Assembly (NCBI GenBank): GCA_963667005.1 | Contig: OY762937.1 | Coordinates: 2,542,001-2,606,000, forward strand | From: G963662605 sp963667005 | Lineage (GTDB): Bacteria > Bacteroidota > Ignavibacteria > Ignavibacteriales > Ignavibacteriaceae | Length of the DNA stretch: 64,000 nt | Direction of reading: 5' to 3' | Part shown: in pieces, positions 45,822 through 53,913 of the stretch | How the letters are laid out: every line of letters begins with the position of its first letter | Position numbering within the stretch: position 1 is the stretch's first letter | Notes under the pieces: generated by a model | The model's database searches: none | Told to the model about the DNA's origin: nothing | The model's input: only the letters and a program-made list of their open reading frames with translations | Position numbers and translations under genes: made by a program

Positions 45822-46948
45822 TGCACGTAGTAATTCATTTAACTGCAAACTGTAATATGAGGTGCAGTTATTGCTATTCTGAGCCGGTTCAAAACCGGGG
45901 TATGACCCGCGAAACTATGTATCGCACCATTGAATATATTGCCGATACGATGCCGTTTAACACGGGAATTATCTTTTTTGGTGGTGAGCCATTACTTCAG
46001 CGGGAGCTTATCGCGGAAGCTCTTCGGCGGTTTAAGCTGGTGTGCGGCGCAAGACAGTCAATATATCACTATAAAATGACGACAAACGGATTGCTGCTGG
46101 ATGACACTTTTCTCACAATGGCGGAAAAATTCGAGCTGGGAGTATCGCTTAGTCTTGACGGCATTCAGCAGTCTCATGACCTTCATCGTGTTACGGTAAA
46201 TGGTAAAGGTACATTTGAAATTGTGGATAAAAAGCTTGAGCTGCTGCTTCGTTATCAACCGTACGCTAAAGTATTGATGACTGTTTCGCCGGATACCATT
46301 CAATATTATGCACAATCATTTGAATATCTGATACATAAAGGATGCCGGTATATTGTCGCATCACTTGATTATTCGGCGGATTGGAACGACAAGGATATTG
46401 CCCGGCTAAAGGAGCAATATCAAAAGATAGCCGTATTGTATGAAAAATTTATAGATGAGGAGAAAAAATTTTACTTTTCACCTTTTGACATGAAATTTAC
46501 CAACCACATTAAAAGTGAAAACATTGAGTGTTTTAATTGTCATTTGGGCAAAAAACAGATATCTATAGCTCCCAATGGGGATATCTATCCTTGTGTCCAG
46601 TTTGTGAAAGACGGTGTTTCCAATACTGCCTTTAGAATAGGTGATGTATGGAAGGGGTTCGATGAGAAAAAAAGGGAAGAACTGTATAAAATTTCCCAAA
46701 CGGAAAATGAAGAATGTGTACACTGTGATTATAACGGAAGATGTAATCATACATGCAGCTGCTTAAACTGGCAGCTGACCGGTGATATCACAGCACTCTC
46801 ACCGAAAATTTGCGAGAGCGAAAGGGCACTTATTAAAATTGCCGATGATTTGGGTGAGCGCCTGTACAAAAAGAAAGCACCCATGTTTATTCAGAAAAAC
46901 TATAATGCTGTATATCCGATTATCTCAATGATTGAAGATAAGAACTAA
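45821..46948 (+). CDS. Radical SAM/SPASM domain enzyme
   Basis: 375 residues. The SAM [4Fe-4S] motif CNMRCSYC (Cys11, 15, 18) is at the N-terminus, followed by GIIFFGGEPLLQ. The C-terminal SPASM domain has the full seven-Cys pattern Cx12Gx4C, then Cx2Cx5Cx3C (CVHCDYNGRCNHTC), then a last Cys in KICESE, as in peptide-modifying maturases and anaerobic sulfatase-maturing enzymes. No small peptide gene is seen next to it and no sulfatase is in the window, so the substrate may be the coupled 277-residue protein or one of the exported proteins that follow. N-terminal MHVVIHLTANCN is typical. Confidence 0.9.
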   Translation: MHVVIHLTANCNMRCSYCYSEPVQNRGMTRETMYRTIEYIADTMPFNTGIIFFGGEPLLQRELIAEALRRFKLVCGARQSIYHYKMTTNGLLLDDTFLTMAEKFELGVSLSLDGIQQSHDLHRVTVNGKGTFEIVDKKLELLLRYQPYAKVLMTVSPDTIQYYAQSFEYLIHKGCRYIVASLDYSADWNDKDIARLKEQYQKIAVLYEKFIDEEKKFYFSPFDMKFTNHIKSENIECFNCHLGKKQISIAPNGDIYPCVQFVKDGVSNTAFRIGDVWKGFDEKKREELYKISQTENEECVHCDYNGRCNHTCSCLNWQLTGDITALSPKICESERALIKIADDLGERLYKKKAPMFIQKNYNAVYPIISMIEDKN

Positions 46949-47031
46949 TTGTCAGTAGTGCTTTACATCACAGCTTTTACATTGGAATAAAGTAAAAATT
47001 AAGCTAATTTTCCGACAATTGTGGTATGTAC

Positions 47032-47048
47032 TTGCCACATAGTAACTT
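47032..47048 (+). promoter_or_regulatory. Motif shared with the ligase gene leader
   Basis: TTGCCACATAGTAACTT nearly repeats the word at 40532-40547 (TTGCCACATAGTACTT) and lies at the same distance, 38-39 bp, before the respective start codons. This may be a shared control or promoter element of the two halves of the accessory cluster; chance is not excluded. Confidence 0.35.
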
Positions 47049-47086
47049 TTTGCTGCTCATATCGTTTATTTATAGGACTGACGGTT

Positions 47087-48100
47087 ATGAAAAAGTTCAT
47101 TGCGTTATTGCTGCTTGTACTCCTCCCATTCTCCGCTGTGTTACCGCAACAGGTCAATGCCGGTGTAATCAGCTCCATCCTGAAACTGCAAAACTATCTT
47201 ACAACTGCAGATGAGAATATTTTGCGCTATCAGAATAGTATTGACCGGTGCGATAGGAACATCCGCAATACGACTGAATTGCTGAATACGGCACGCAAAG
47301 ACGGCGACGCGCAATCGGCGGATGAGCTTGAAGCGGCCATACAAAAGCTTAATACCACCAAACAAAAATACGGCGGACTCATAACCATCACCAAAGAGAA
47401 GAAAATACGATTCCAGGGAACCATAAACGCATTACAATCGAAAATGAATACGCCTATGCCGAATTTTACGGGTGCGATTTTGAGTTCCAAAGGTGATGTT
47501 GCGATAACCCGAGCAAACGGAAAAAAAATCAAATTGCAGGACATGAATATTTCCTCGCTTGAAGATGGCGATGTTTTGACTACCGGGGACGGGGGAAGAG
47601 TTGAACTGCAATGTGTTGACGGCCGGGGAAATCTAATCATCGGCGAGAATTCAAAAGTGTCGTTTCAAAAGAAAGACAGCGTTGATGTCATCAATATTCT
47701 TGATGGCCGGATACGGATGGATGTTGAAAAATTAGAGGCATATAAGGCGAGTCTGGTGAAGGGTTATCACAATGTGGTGGCTGCAGCTCAATCGCCGGAT
47801 AGTGTTTATGAAGTTGAACTGAAGAAACTGAAGGCTCGCGTACAGAAAAAGTTTGAGGTACGAGTGAGAGTTAGCGCAGTGTTGGCAGACCGGGGAACCG
47901 AATTTACGGTGCAATGCCTGAGCGATACGTCGGCGGTTGTGGTTTCGGAGGGCTGTATCGAAATGAAATCCTTAAAAGATGCTAAGACGGTTTTGATAAA
48001 CGGAGGTCAGACGGGTTTAGTAACGATGGATGGTAAACTACTTGATGTACAGCCGGTAGAGCTAAAAAATCTAAATACGTGGTGGAAAGATGAAGAATAA
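47087..48100 (+). CDS. Exported FecR-domain protein
   Basis: 337 residues from ATG 47087; the 22 upstream codons of the longer frame are Cys-rich and unlike a signal. The signal peptide ends near VLPQQ. Residues about 30-115 are a coiled coil (repeated I/L with NRNIRNTTELLNTARKDG). Residues about 125-215 are a FecR-like beta domain: GAILSSKGDVAITRANGK, LEDGDVLTTGDGGRVELQ, IIGENSKVSF, and later RGTEFTVQCLSDTSAVVVSEG. FecR domains in exported proteins usually bind ligands or scaffold surface complexes. Its end overlaps the next gene by 11 bp; a four-gene operon of exported proteins begins here. Confidence 0.82.
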   Translation: MKKFIALLLLVLLPFSAVLPQQVNAGVISSILKLQNYLTTADENILRYQNSIDRCDRNIRNTTELLNTARKDGDAQSADELEAAIQKLNTTKQKYGGLITITKEKKIRFQGTINALQSKMNTPMPNFTGAILSSKGDVAITRANGKKIKLQDMNISSLEDGDVLTTGDGGRVELQCVDGRGNLIIGENSKVSFQKKDSVDVINILDGRIRMDVEKLEAYKASLVKGYHNVVAAAQSPDSVYEVELKKLKARVQKKFEVRVRVSAVLADRGTEFTVQCLSDTSAVVVSEGCIEMKSLKDAKTVLINGGQTGLVTMDGKLLDVQPVELKNLNTWWKDEE

Positions 48101-49148
48101 AATTTTATTAGCTGCATTCCTGTTGTTTGCAGGCAATATGTTTGTTTATGGACAAGAATGTGTCATGTGTTATAAATCAAACGGAAATCAGGTAGCTGTG
48201 GGTAGTTCGTGGTCTGAGAGTAGAAACGGTGTAACCTACACTTGTAAGTGTACAAGTTCCGGTCCTCGCTGTACGAGTTCATCGGGCGGCAGCAGCGGAA
48301 GCGGCGGCGGTTACTCTTCCGGAAATACGACTAATGAAATTATGACGAACTTTGTCGGAAATGCTTTTCAGGCTTTATTAAACAGTTTGTTTAACTCATC
48401 AAGCGCGGAAGAATCATCATCAAGTTCGAGTTCTTCATCCGGTTCTACATATACTGCTCCGGCGCTCAGTCAGGAAGAAATTGATGAGATTATTGCCAAG
48501 CAAAAAGCGTGGAAGGAGCAGGTTAGCAAGTTACAGGGTGATTACACCAAATTGGTAAATGAAAAGTTTGCCGATCAGCAGAAAATTGCAGCCAATGATT
48601 TGAAAAACCGTTTCGTGAGGTCTGAAGCAGTTAAAGTTATAAAGAAACAGAATTGTACGGCAAAAAAACATATCGGCGATGCCCGACTTGTGCTGAATGG
48701 TAAAGCAACCCTTCAGGAGTTGGAAACGCCGTTAGAAAATGCTCGCGCATCAGCAGATTTTCCGAATCAACCCACACCTGATTGCGGCGAAATCGAAATT
48801 AGAATTCCCGAAGTGAATGTGCAGAATCCGGTCGGATTTCAACAGATTATGTATCAGACGATACAGGCGAAGGCAGACAGTATTTCCGTTTCCGCGTCGC
48901 TATTACAGCAGCGACAGGTTAATCTGAAAAAAACGATTGCAGAGAAGAAACAAGAGATGCAGACATTGGAAGAACAACCCAATAAAACGAAAACAGACGG
49001 TAAAACAAAAGCTGATATTCTGGCTGCACTAAACGCTGCCAATGAAGAAGAAAAAATGGTTGAGGAGGAGATAGGTAAAAACCAAAAAGGACTCGACGCC
49101 TTGGAAAAATTACGGAGCACATATGACATTCCTGAAAAGAAGAATTAA
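48090..49148 (+). CDS. Exported Cys-rich, Ser/Gly-rich coiled-coil protein
   Basis: 352 residues, not assigned to a family. The signal peptide ends near VYGQ. Then comes a compact Cys module (residues 23-62: CVMC, CKC and a final Cys, with a Gly/Trp spacer) that resembles a von Willebrand factor C domain, next a Ser/Gly linker (about 62-77 and runs of Ser near 105-120), then a long charged helical region (about 125-345) with several coiled-coil stretches, and two isolated Cys near residues 189 and 231. It overlaps the FecR-like gene by 11 bp and the next gene by 26 bp, so translation is coupled. The role is unknown; a surface or periplasmic structural protein is likely. Confidence 0.7.
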   Translation: MKNKILLAAFLLFAGNMFVYGQECVMCYKSNGNQVAVGSSWSESRNGVTYTCKCTSSGPRCTSSSGGSSGSGGGYSSGNTTNEIMTNFVGNAFQALLNSLFNSSSAEESSSSSSSSSGSTYTAPALSQEEIDEIIAKQKAWKEQVSKLQGDYTKLVNEKFADQQKIAANDLKNRFVRSEAVKVIKKQNCTAKKHIGDARLVLNGKATLQELETPLENARASADFPNQPTPDCGEIEIRIPEVNVQNPVGFQQIMYQTIQAKADSISVSASLLQQRQVNLKKTIAEKKQEMQTLEEQPNKTKTDGKTKADILAALNAANEEEKMVEEEIGKNQKGLDALEKLRSTYDIPEKKN

Positions 49149-50115
49149 TTTCATCTGTGTTTTAAGCGCGGTTGTGTTCATTGGTCAAATGAGTACAGGC
49201 GCACAGACGGAAATTCCGCAGAGCATCAAAGACATGCTCTCTAATGGGATTGCCATTATTGACTCTGCCAAGGGTCCAAAGGATATAGAGAAAGCCGTTG
49301 ACCTATTTAAAAACGCGGCAAGATTAGAACCGAAATCACCGGAGGCGCATTTTTATCTCGGTAAAACTTTGCAGTTGCTTAACGGTAATATCCGGAATGC
49401 AATTCGTGAGTACGAAAAATACTTGTCTCTTTCACCCAATGCCGCCGATAAAGAAGATGTTGAAAAAGAAATTACCGGGTTGAAGAAATCCATTAGTACG
49501 AATGCCGATGCCTGGCGGTTGGGATTCAGATATTTTACATTGCACGATGATGTCTTTGTTTGGCACATCAGTAATCCGGCAGCGATTGAATCCGACAATA
49601 TCAAATCGTCGTTATATCCGGGAGATAAGATAGTCAAGATCAACGGGATGGATATTCACAAATCCAATATCAATGAGGCGATAAAAAGTATCCTTGATGG
49701 GGCCGAAGTCAATGCAGTCATTTCGGTGCTTCGGGGCAGTGAACAGTTGAGTATGTCAATAAAAAAACGCACTCCGCGGGAAATGTCGGAATTTGAATCC
49801 ATCGGAGAAGCCGACATCAATGAGCTTATTGCATCTGCAAAAACCCCTCTTATTATTTACTGGATGAAGAAACGAGATATGGTTTGTCTTCAGTATTCGA
49901 AGTTGTTGGCGGTTATGAGTTCACGAAGTGCGGATAAAATTTCGGTTGTTGAAGTTGACCTGGATATAAATAAAATGCTCAATGACGAATTCGGCATAAG
50001 TTATGAGAATGTACCGGCAGCGCTCGTGTACGAAAACGGCAAACTGACGTTATCGGCAATTGGAAAAGGTGAGATTACCAAATTATCTATGAAGGTAAGA
50101 GAATTAACAAATTAA
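49123..50115 (+). CDS. Exported TPR-PDZ-thioredoxin-like protein, copy 1
   Basis: 330 residues. Signal peptide to about residue 28 (STGAQ). TPR pair at about 40-125 (AVDLFKNAARLEPKSPEAHFYLGKTL and AIREYEKYLSLSPNA). PDZ-like domain at about 140-225 (SLYPGDKIVKINGMDIHKSN). C-terminal thioredoxin-fold region at about 235-330 without a CxxC motif: a single Cys (MVCLQYS) sits where the redox site would be, and ENVPAALVYENGKLTL supplies the cis-Pro-like turn. So it is an adaptor rather than an oxidoreductase. It overlaps the Cys/Ser-rich gene by 26 bp. Confidence 0.78.
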   Translation: MTFLKRRINFICVLSAVVFIGQMSTGAQTEIPQSIKDMLSNGIAIIDSAKGPKDIEKAVDLFKNAARLEPKSPEAHFYLGKTLQLLNGNIRNAIREYEKYLSLSPNAADKEDVEKEITGLKKSISTNADAWRLGFRYFTLHDDVFVWHISNPAAIESDNIKSSLYPGDKIVKINGMDIHKSNINEAIKSILDGAEVNAVISVLRGSEQLSMSIKKRTPREMSEFESIGEADINELIASAKTPLIIYWMKKRDMVCLQYSKLLAVMSSRSADKISVVEVDLDINKMLNDEFGISYENVPAALVYENGKLTLSAIGKGEITKLSMKVRELTN

Positions 50116-50176
50116 ATATTTTATCAAAATTTGATATACTAAATTACACACAGACTCATTTTGTAAGGGAGTTTAC

Positions 50177-51157
50177 ATGTTCTCAATTAAATTTAAAAAA
50201 ATGCCTAACAGCATTCTATTTGTATTACTGACTTTACTTTTTAGTGTAACGGTACGTGCTCAACAGGAAATCCCTGATAATATCAAAACCACGCTGCTTC
50301 AGGGAATTCAGATCATTGATTCGGCAAAAGTGCCCTCGGACATTGATAAGGCGATTGACTTATTTAAATCAGCGGCTAAGACCGCTCCCGATTTTCCGGA
50401 AGTGCATTATTATCTTGGCAGGACTCTGGTACTTCTTGAAGGCAATACCAGAAATGCGCTGAAAGAATATAAAAAATACATTACCCTGTATCCCGATGCA
50501 CCGGATAAAGCAAGCATCGCTGTTGAAATCGCCAGATTGGAAGACGTCCTGAAAACGAAAAAACAGACATCATTGATGGGCATCGAGCTGATGGCAATGA
50601 ACGGCGGAATATATATCCGCAAAGTTCAGGAGATGGCGCTCGGCAGAATACAGGCGAGGAGCCAGCGGCTGGCGGCCGGTGAAAGAGTGCTTAAAATAAA
50701 TGATGAAGAGGTTAAAGAATCAAATCTGCAAGATGTTCTCAACAAAATCGGTGGTACCGAATCGGATAAAATACGGTTGACCGTTATGAGCAACAGCGAA
50801 CCTTATACGGTGGACGTTCCGAAAGCAGGGAATAAAGGCATGATGAAAGCTTTAGATGAAGAAGATCTTCAAGAGTTGATTGCCGCATCGCCAAAAGTAC
50901 TTGTTGTTTGGGGGCCGGCAAAGGCCGGAAGTTCGCTCGGCTATTATACAAAACTTAATTATTTTCTGATGGCACATAAAGACATTAAGGCGTATGAAGT
51001 CAATCTGAACAAAAACAAAATGGCTGACGTAGAATTTGGCATAGACACCGAAACTCTGCCGTCGTTCTCACTCTATAAAAACGACAAACTGGTAGACTTT
51101 ATCAAAGGCTTTGATTCGGCAGTATTTGACGAAAAAATAAAAGCGCTGACGGAATAA
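50177..51157 (+). CDS. Exported TPR-PDZ-thioredoxin-like protein, copy 2
   Basis: 326 residues, tandem paralogue of the previous gene with the same order: signal peptide (to VRAQ), TPR pair (AIDLFKSAAKTAPDFPEVHYYLGRTL, ALKEYKKYITLYPDAP), PDZ-like domain (RLAAGERVLKINDEEVKESN), and thioredoxin-like C-terminal domain. No Cys remains at the redox position (VVWGPAKAGSSLGYY), and TLPSFSLYKNDKL is the cis-Pro region. An RBS (AAGGGAG) precedes ATG 50177. The C-terminal 27 residues closely match a remnant at 53827-53913. A terminator follows. Confidence 0.78.
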   Translation: MFSIKFKKMPNSILFVLLTLLFSVTVRAQQEIPDNIKTTLLQGIQIIDSAKVPSDIDKAIDLFKSAAKTAPDFPEVHYYLGRTLVLLEGNTRNALKEYKKYITLYPDAPDKASIAVEIARLEDVLKTKKQTSLMGIELMAMNGGIYIRKVQEMALGRIQARSQRLAAGERVLKINDEEVKESNLQDVLNKIGGTESDKIRLTVMSNSEPYTVDVPKAGNKGMMKALDEEDLQELIAASPKVLVVWGPAKAGSSLGYYTKLNYFLMAHKDIKAYEVNLNKNKMADVEFGIDTETLPSFSLYKNDKLVDFIKGFDSAVFDEKIKALTE

Positions 51158-51179
51158 GTCCTACCCAGATCTAAAATTT

Positions 51180-51214
51180 AAACCAAGCCTGATTAATTTC
51201 AGTCTCGGTTTTTT
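51180..51214 (+). terminator. Rho-independent terminator after TPR-PDZ copy 2
   Basis: A 13-bp imperfect stem (two mismatches, AAACCAAGCCTGA with TCAGTCTCGGTTT) around TTAATT, followed by a T run, 22 bp after the stop. Between it and the next gene (51215-51501) the DNA is AT-rich, with no ORF or recognisable remnant. Confidence 0.75.
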
Positions 51215-51501
51215 ATTTGTCGTCGTTTATTAGCGAAAATCTATTGTAATAGTCCGAATTTTACTTATTTTAATAGCATTCTTATATGCCTCTCTTATTC
51301 CTAATAACCGAGGGGACGAACGATGTGGCGGAGATTGTTTGCACGGTAAAATTCTAAAATAACAGCATTAATATTGCTTTATGTTGATATTCTATATCGC
51401 GTCAAAAGCAAGGAAGTGTATTTCGCAACAAGATGGTTAAAGTTGTCATCTAAATTAAAATGGAACTAAATCTAAAAAATTCATAAAAATTAGGGTATAA
51501 A

Positions 51502-52911
51502 ATGACTATTCAGACAATTTCTAAAATAGAAGCCAACGAAATAATTGGTAGGCAAGAAAGTCACTATTTTGATTTGAAAAGTATAGATTTGCAACCAGCG
51601 AAATTGCAAAAATATGTTACATCATTCGCTAATGCTGATGGGGGACAAATTGTAATTGGAATTGAGGATGATAAAACAGGTTTATCAATTGAGAATAGAT
51701 GGAAAGGTTATGAAAAAATCGAAGATTTTAATGGAATTTTACAAAGTTTGATGGAGATCAGGCCAACGATTTCTTTTAAAACAAATTTCTATGCTTGTCA
51801 AGACTATACCGGAATCATTTTGAACATCGAGATAGATAAAAGTAATAGCGTTCACCAATGCTCTGATGGAAAGGTATATGAAAGAGTCGGTGCTCAATCG
51901 TTACCTATTGTTGATCAGCAAAGGATTCAGCAACTAACTTTTGCAAAAGGGGCAGTATCATATGAAGATGCAAATGTTAAGGGTATACCTTTGGAGATAA
52001 TAGTTGATTCACCAATTTTGCAGCAGTTTCTAAAATACTATTCTCCAAAAACTCATCCTTTAGATTTCGTTGTTAATCAACAGTTCTGCAACCTAAAGAC
52101 TTGGGAGCCATCAATAGCCGGTCTTTTACTTTTTTCTGAAAATCCTTCTAACCAAGTCCCAAGACAATGTGCAATTAAAATTGCAAGATATGAAACTAAA
52201 GAGGACGAACCTGAGAGAGAGCATTTAAAAGAAACTTATACGATAGAAGGGGCCTTAATAAATCAGATAAATGAAGCCTCAGATAAAATAAAGAGTATCA
52301 TGTCTTCAATTTCGATTTGGACATTAGATGGCCTTAAAACAGTAGACTATCCACCTGAGGCGATTTGGGAAGTCCTAGTTAACGCAGTTATTCATCGTGA
52401 TTATTCGATTTCGGATAATATACAAATTCACATTTATAACAATAGGATAGAAATTATAAGTCCTGGGCGGTTACCTGGATATGTGACTTTGTTCAATATT
52501 TTAGATTCACGGTTTTCTCGAAATCCGAAAATTGTTAGATCCTTAAATAGGTTTCAAAATCCCCCTAATAAAGACATGGGGGAAGGTTTAAATACAACAT
52601 TCCAAAAAATGAAGGAATGGCGATTAAAAGAACCGATCCTGGAAGAAGACGGAAACTATTTCAAGGTCATAATTCCGCATGCTTCACTTGCAAAACCAGA
52701 AGAAATAATTTTGGAATTTCTTTCCAAAAGTGATACAATCAAAAATTCTCAAGCGCGCGATTTGACGGGAATAAGATCTGAAAATTCTATGAAAAATGTT
52801 TTTTACAAATTAAGAGATGAGGGATTAATTGAACGCGTGCCGGGATTAGAAGGCAAGTCGGCTGCTTGGCAATTGAAAAAATCCAATAATGACTTAGATG
52901 AGATGAATTAA
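51502..52911 (+). CDS. AlbA_2/Schlafen-type putative ATP-binding protein with C-terminal winged helix
   Basis: 469 residues. N-terminal AlbA_2 (Schlafen) domain: ESHYFDLKSIDLQPAKLQKY and FANADGGQIVIGIEDDKTG. Central GHKL/HATPase-like region: WEVLVNAVIHRDYSISDNIQIH and IEIISPGRLPG. C-terminal winged helix: LDEFLSK-like ILEFLSKSDTIKNSQARDLTG and KNVFYKLRDEGLIERV. This architecture is known from transcriptional regulators and from phage-defence loci. Codon use looks clearly more AT-rich than the neighbouring operons, a sign of recent acquisition. Next gene on the same strand after 52 bp. Confidence 0.8.
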   Translation: MTIQTISKIEANEIIGRQESHYFDLKSIDLQPAKLQKYVTSFANADGGQIVIGIEDDKTGLSIENRWKGYEKIEDFNGILQSLMEIRPTISFKTNFYACQDYTGIILNIEIDKSNSVHQCSDGKVYERVGAQSLPIVDQQRIQQLTFAKGAVSYEDANVKGIPLEIIVDSPILQQFLKYYSPKTHPLDFVVNQQFCNLKTWEPSIAGLLLFSENPSNQVPRQCAIKIARYETKEDEPEREHLKETYTIEGALINQINEASDKIKSIMSSISIWTLDGLKTVDYPPEAIWEVLVNAVIHRDYSISDNIQIHIYNNRIEIISPGRLPGYVTLFNILDSRFSRNPKIVRSLNRFQNPPNKDMGEGLNTTFQKMKEWRLKEPILEEDGNYFKVIIPHASLAKPEEIILEFLSKSDTIKNSQARDLTGIRSENSMKNVFYKLRDEGLIERVPGLEGKSAAWQLKKSNNDLDEMN

Positions 52912-52963
52912 TATTATCTCCATTGTTATATGCGAATTGTTAAACATTAAAGATTGTTAATTT

Positions 52964-53824
52964 ATGTTAAAAGCACAAAAACCTTTCGTATTTGTACTGA
53001 TGCCGTTTGATGAGAAGTATAATGACATCTATAATTGCGGTATTAAAGAGGCATGCAAGAATGCTGGGGCTTACTGTGAAAGAGTTGATGAGCAAATTTT
53101 TGATAGCACAATTTTAGACCGTATTTATAATCAAATTAATAAAGCTGATTTAATTATAGCTGACATGACTCACAAGAATCCAAATGTTTTTTATGAAACT
53201 GGGTATGCACATGCTCTAGGGAAAAAATGTATATTGTTAACTCAGCAAAAAGAAGATATACCTTTTGATTTGTTACATTATCCGCATATCATATATCTTG
53301 GCAAGATTACTAATTTAAAACGAGAATTATCAAAGAAGATTAGATTCCATCTTAATTCTCAAGGTGATTCTTTATATGAACCAGAGAATGAACTTCAGCT
53401 TTATTCAAATGGAGAAGTAATTCAAGATGATTCAACACTTTATGTAAAGGATTGCATGAATGGAAAAGATGTTTATATACAAATTGACATTTTTAATCCA
53501 ACATCAAAAATTACATCAATTAAGGCTTTTGAATTAGCGCTAATAACCAAGAACATCGTAAAGAGTAAAGATAGTTTATATACAATTAAACGTCCGGATG
53601 GTGATTATATGCACTATTTCCCAAACGTTCCTGAAATCTTTCCAAGGAGTTGGGCAACAACAAATTTTAAATTTGATATGGGATTTCAAAACAATTTATC
53701 TGAGGGTTTTCATGGTCAAGGGAAGGGAATTGGTTGTCAATTGCAATTTCGTTCAATACTTAAATCCAATATATTCAAAGTATATTTGAAATACCTTGAT
53801 CCTCACAAGGAAAGGTTAGATTAA
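52964..53824 (+). CDS. Deoxyribosyltransferase/TIR-like Rossmann protein
   Basis: 286 residues. The first 130 residues form a Rossmannoid domain: FVFVLMPFDEKYNDIYNCGI, ACKNAGAYCERVDEQIFDST, ADLIIADMTHKNPNVFYETG, YAHALGKKCILLTQ. This is the pattern of nucleoside 2-deoxyribosyltransferase-like and TIR-like proteins, several of which cleave NAD or nucleotides in antiviral systems. Residues 150-286 are beta-rich and unassigned, probably a sensor or binding domain. AT-rich like the preceding gene, with which it forms a pair. It ends 2 bp before the paralogue remnant at 53827. Confidence 0.7.
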   Translation: MLKAQKPFVFVLMPFDEKYNDIYNCGIKEACKNAGAYCERVDEQIFDSTILDRIYNQINKADLIIADMTHKNPNVFYETGYAHALGKKCILLTQQKEDIPFDLLHYPHIIYLGKITNLKRELSKKIRFHLNSQGDSLYEPENELQLYSNGEVIQDDSTLYVKDCMNGKDVYIQIDIFNPTSKITSIKAFELALITKNIVKSKDSLYTIKRPDGDYMHYFPNVPEIFPRSWATTNFKFDMGFQNNLSEGFHGQGKGIGCQLQFRSILKSNIFKVYLKYLDPHKERLD

Positions 53825-53826
53825 GA

Positions 53827-53913
53827 GTGCTCAAAAACGACAACCTCATTGAAGTAATTAAAGGCTTCAATCAGGGGGTATTTAACGAAAAAGTAAAATC
53901 ACTGACAGATTAA
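53827..53913 (+). pseudogene. 3' remnant of a third TPR-PDZ-thioredoxin-like gene
   Basis: 29 in-frame codons ending in TAA. The translation from KNDNLIEVIKGF to the end aligns without gaps to the last 27 residues of TPR-PDZ copy 2 (15 of 27 identical by hand count, including KND, IKGF, VF, EK and LT). Nothing of the rest of the gene is present; its 5' part was replaced by the AlbA_2/Rossmann pair. A strong terminator stands 71 bp downstream, the expected end of the old operon. Confidence 0.82.

Noticed and set aside
47024..47036. Sigma-54 promoter (GG...TTGC) before the FecR-like gene
   Set aside because: The GG-to-GC spacing is one base too short and the same shape is missing at the matching site before 40585.
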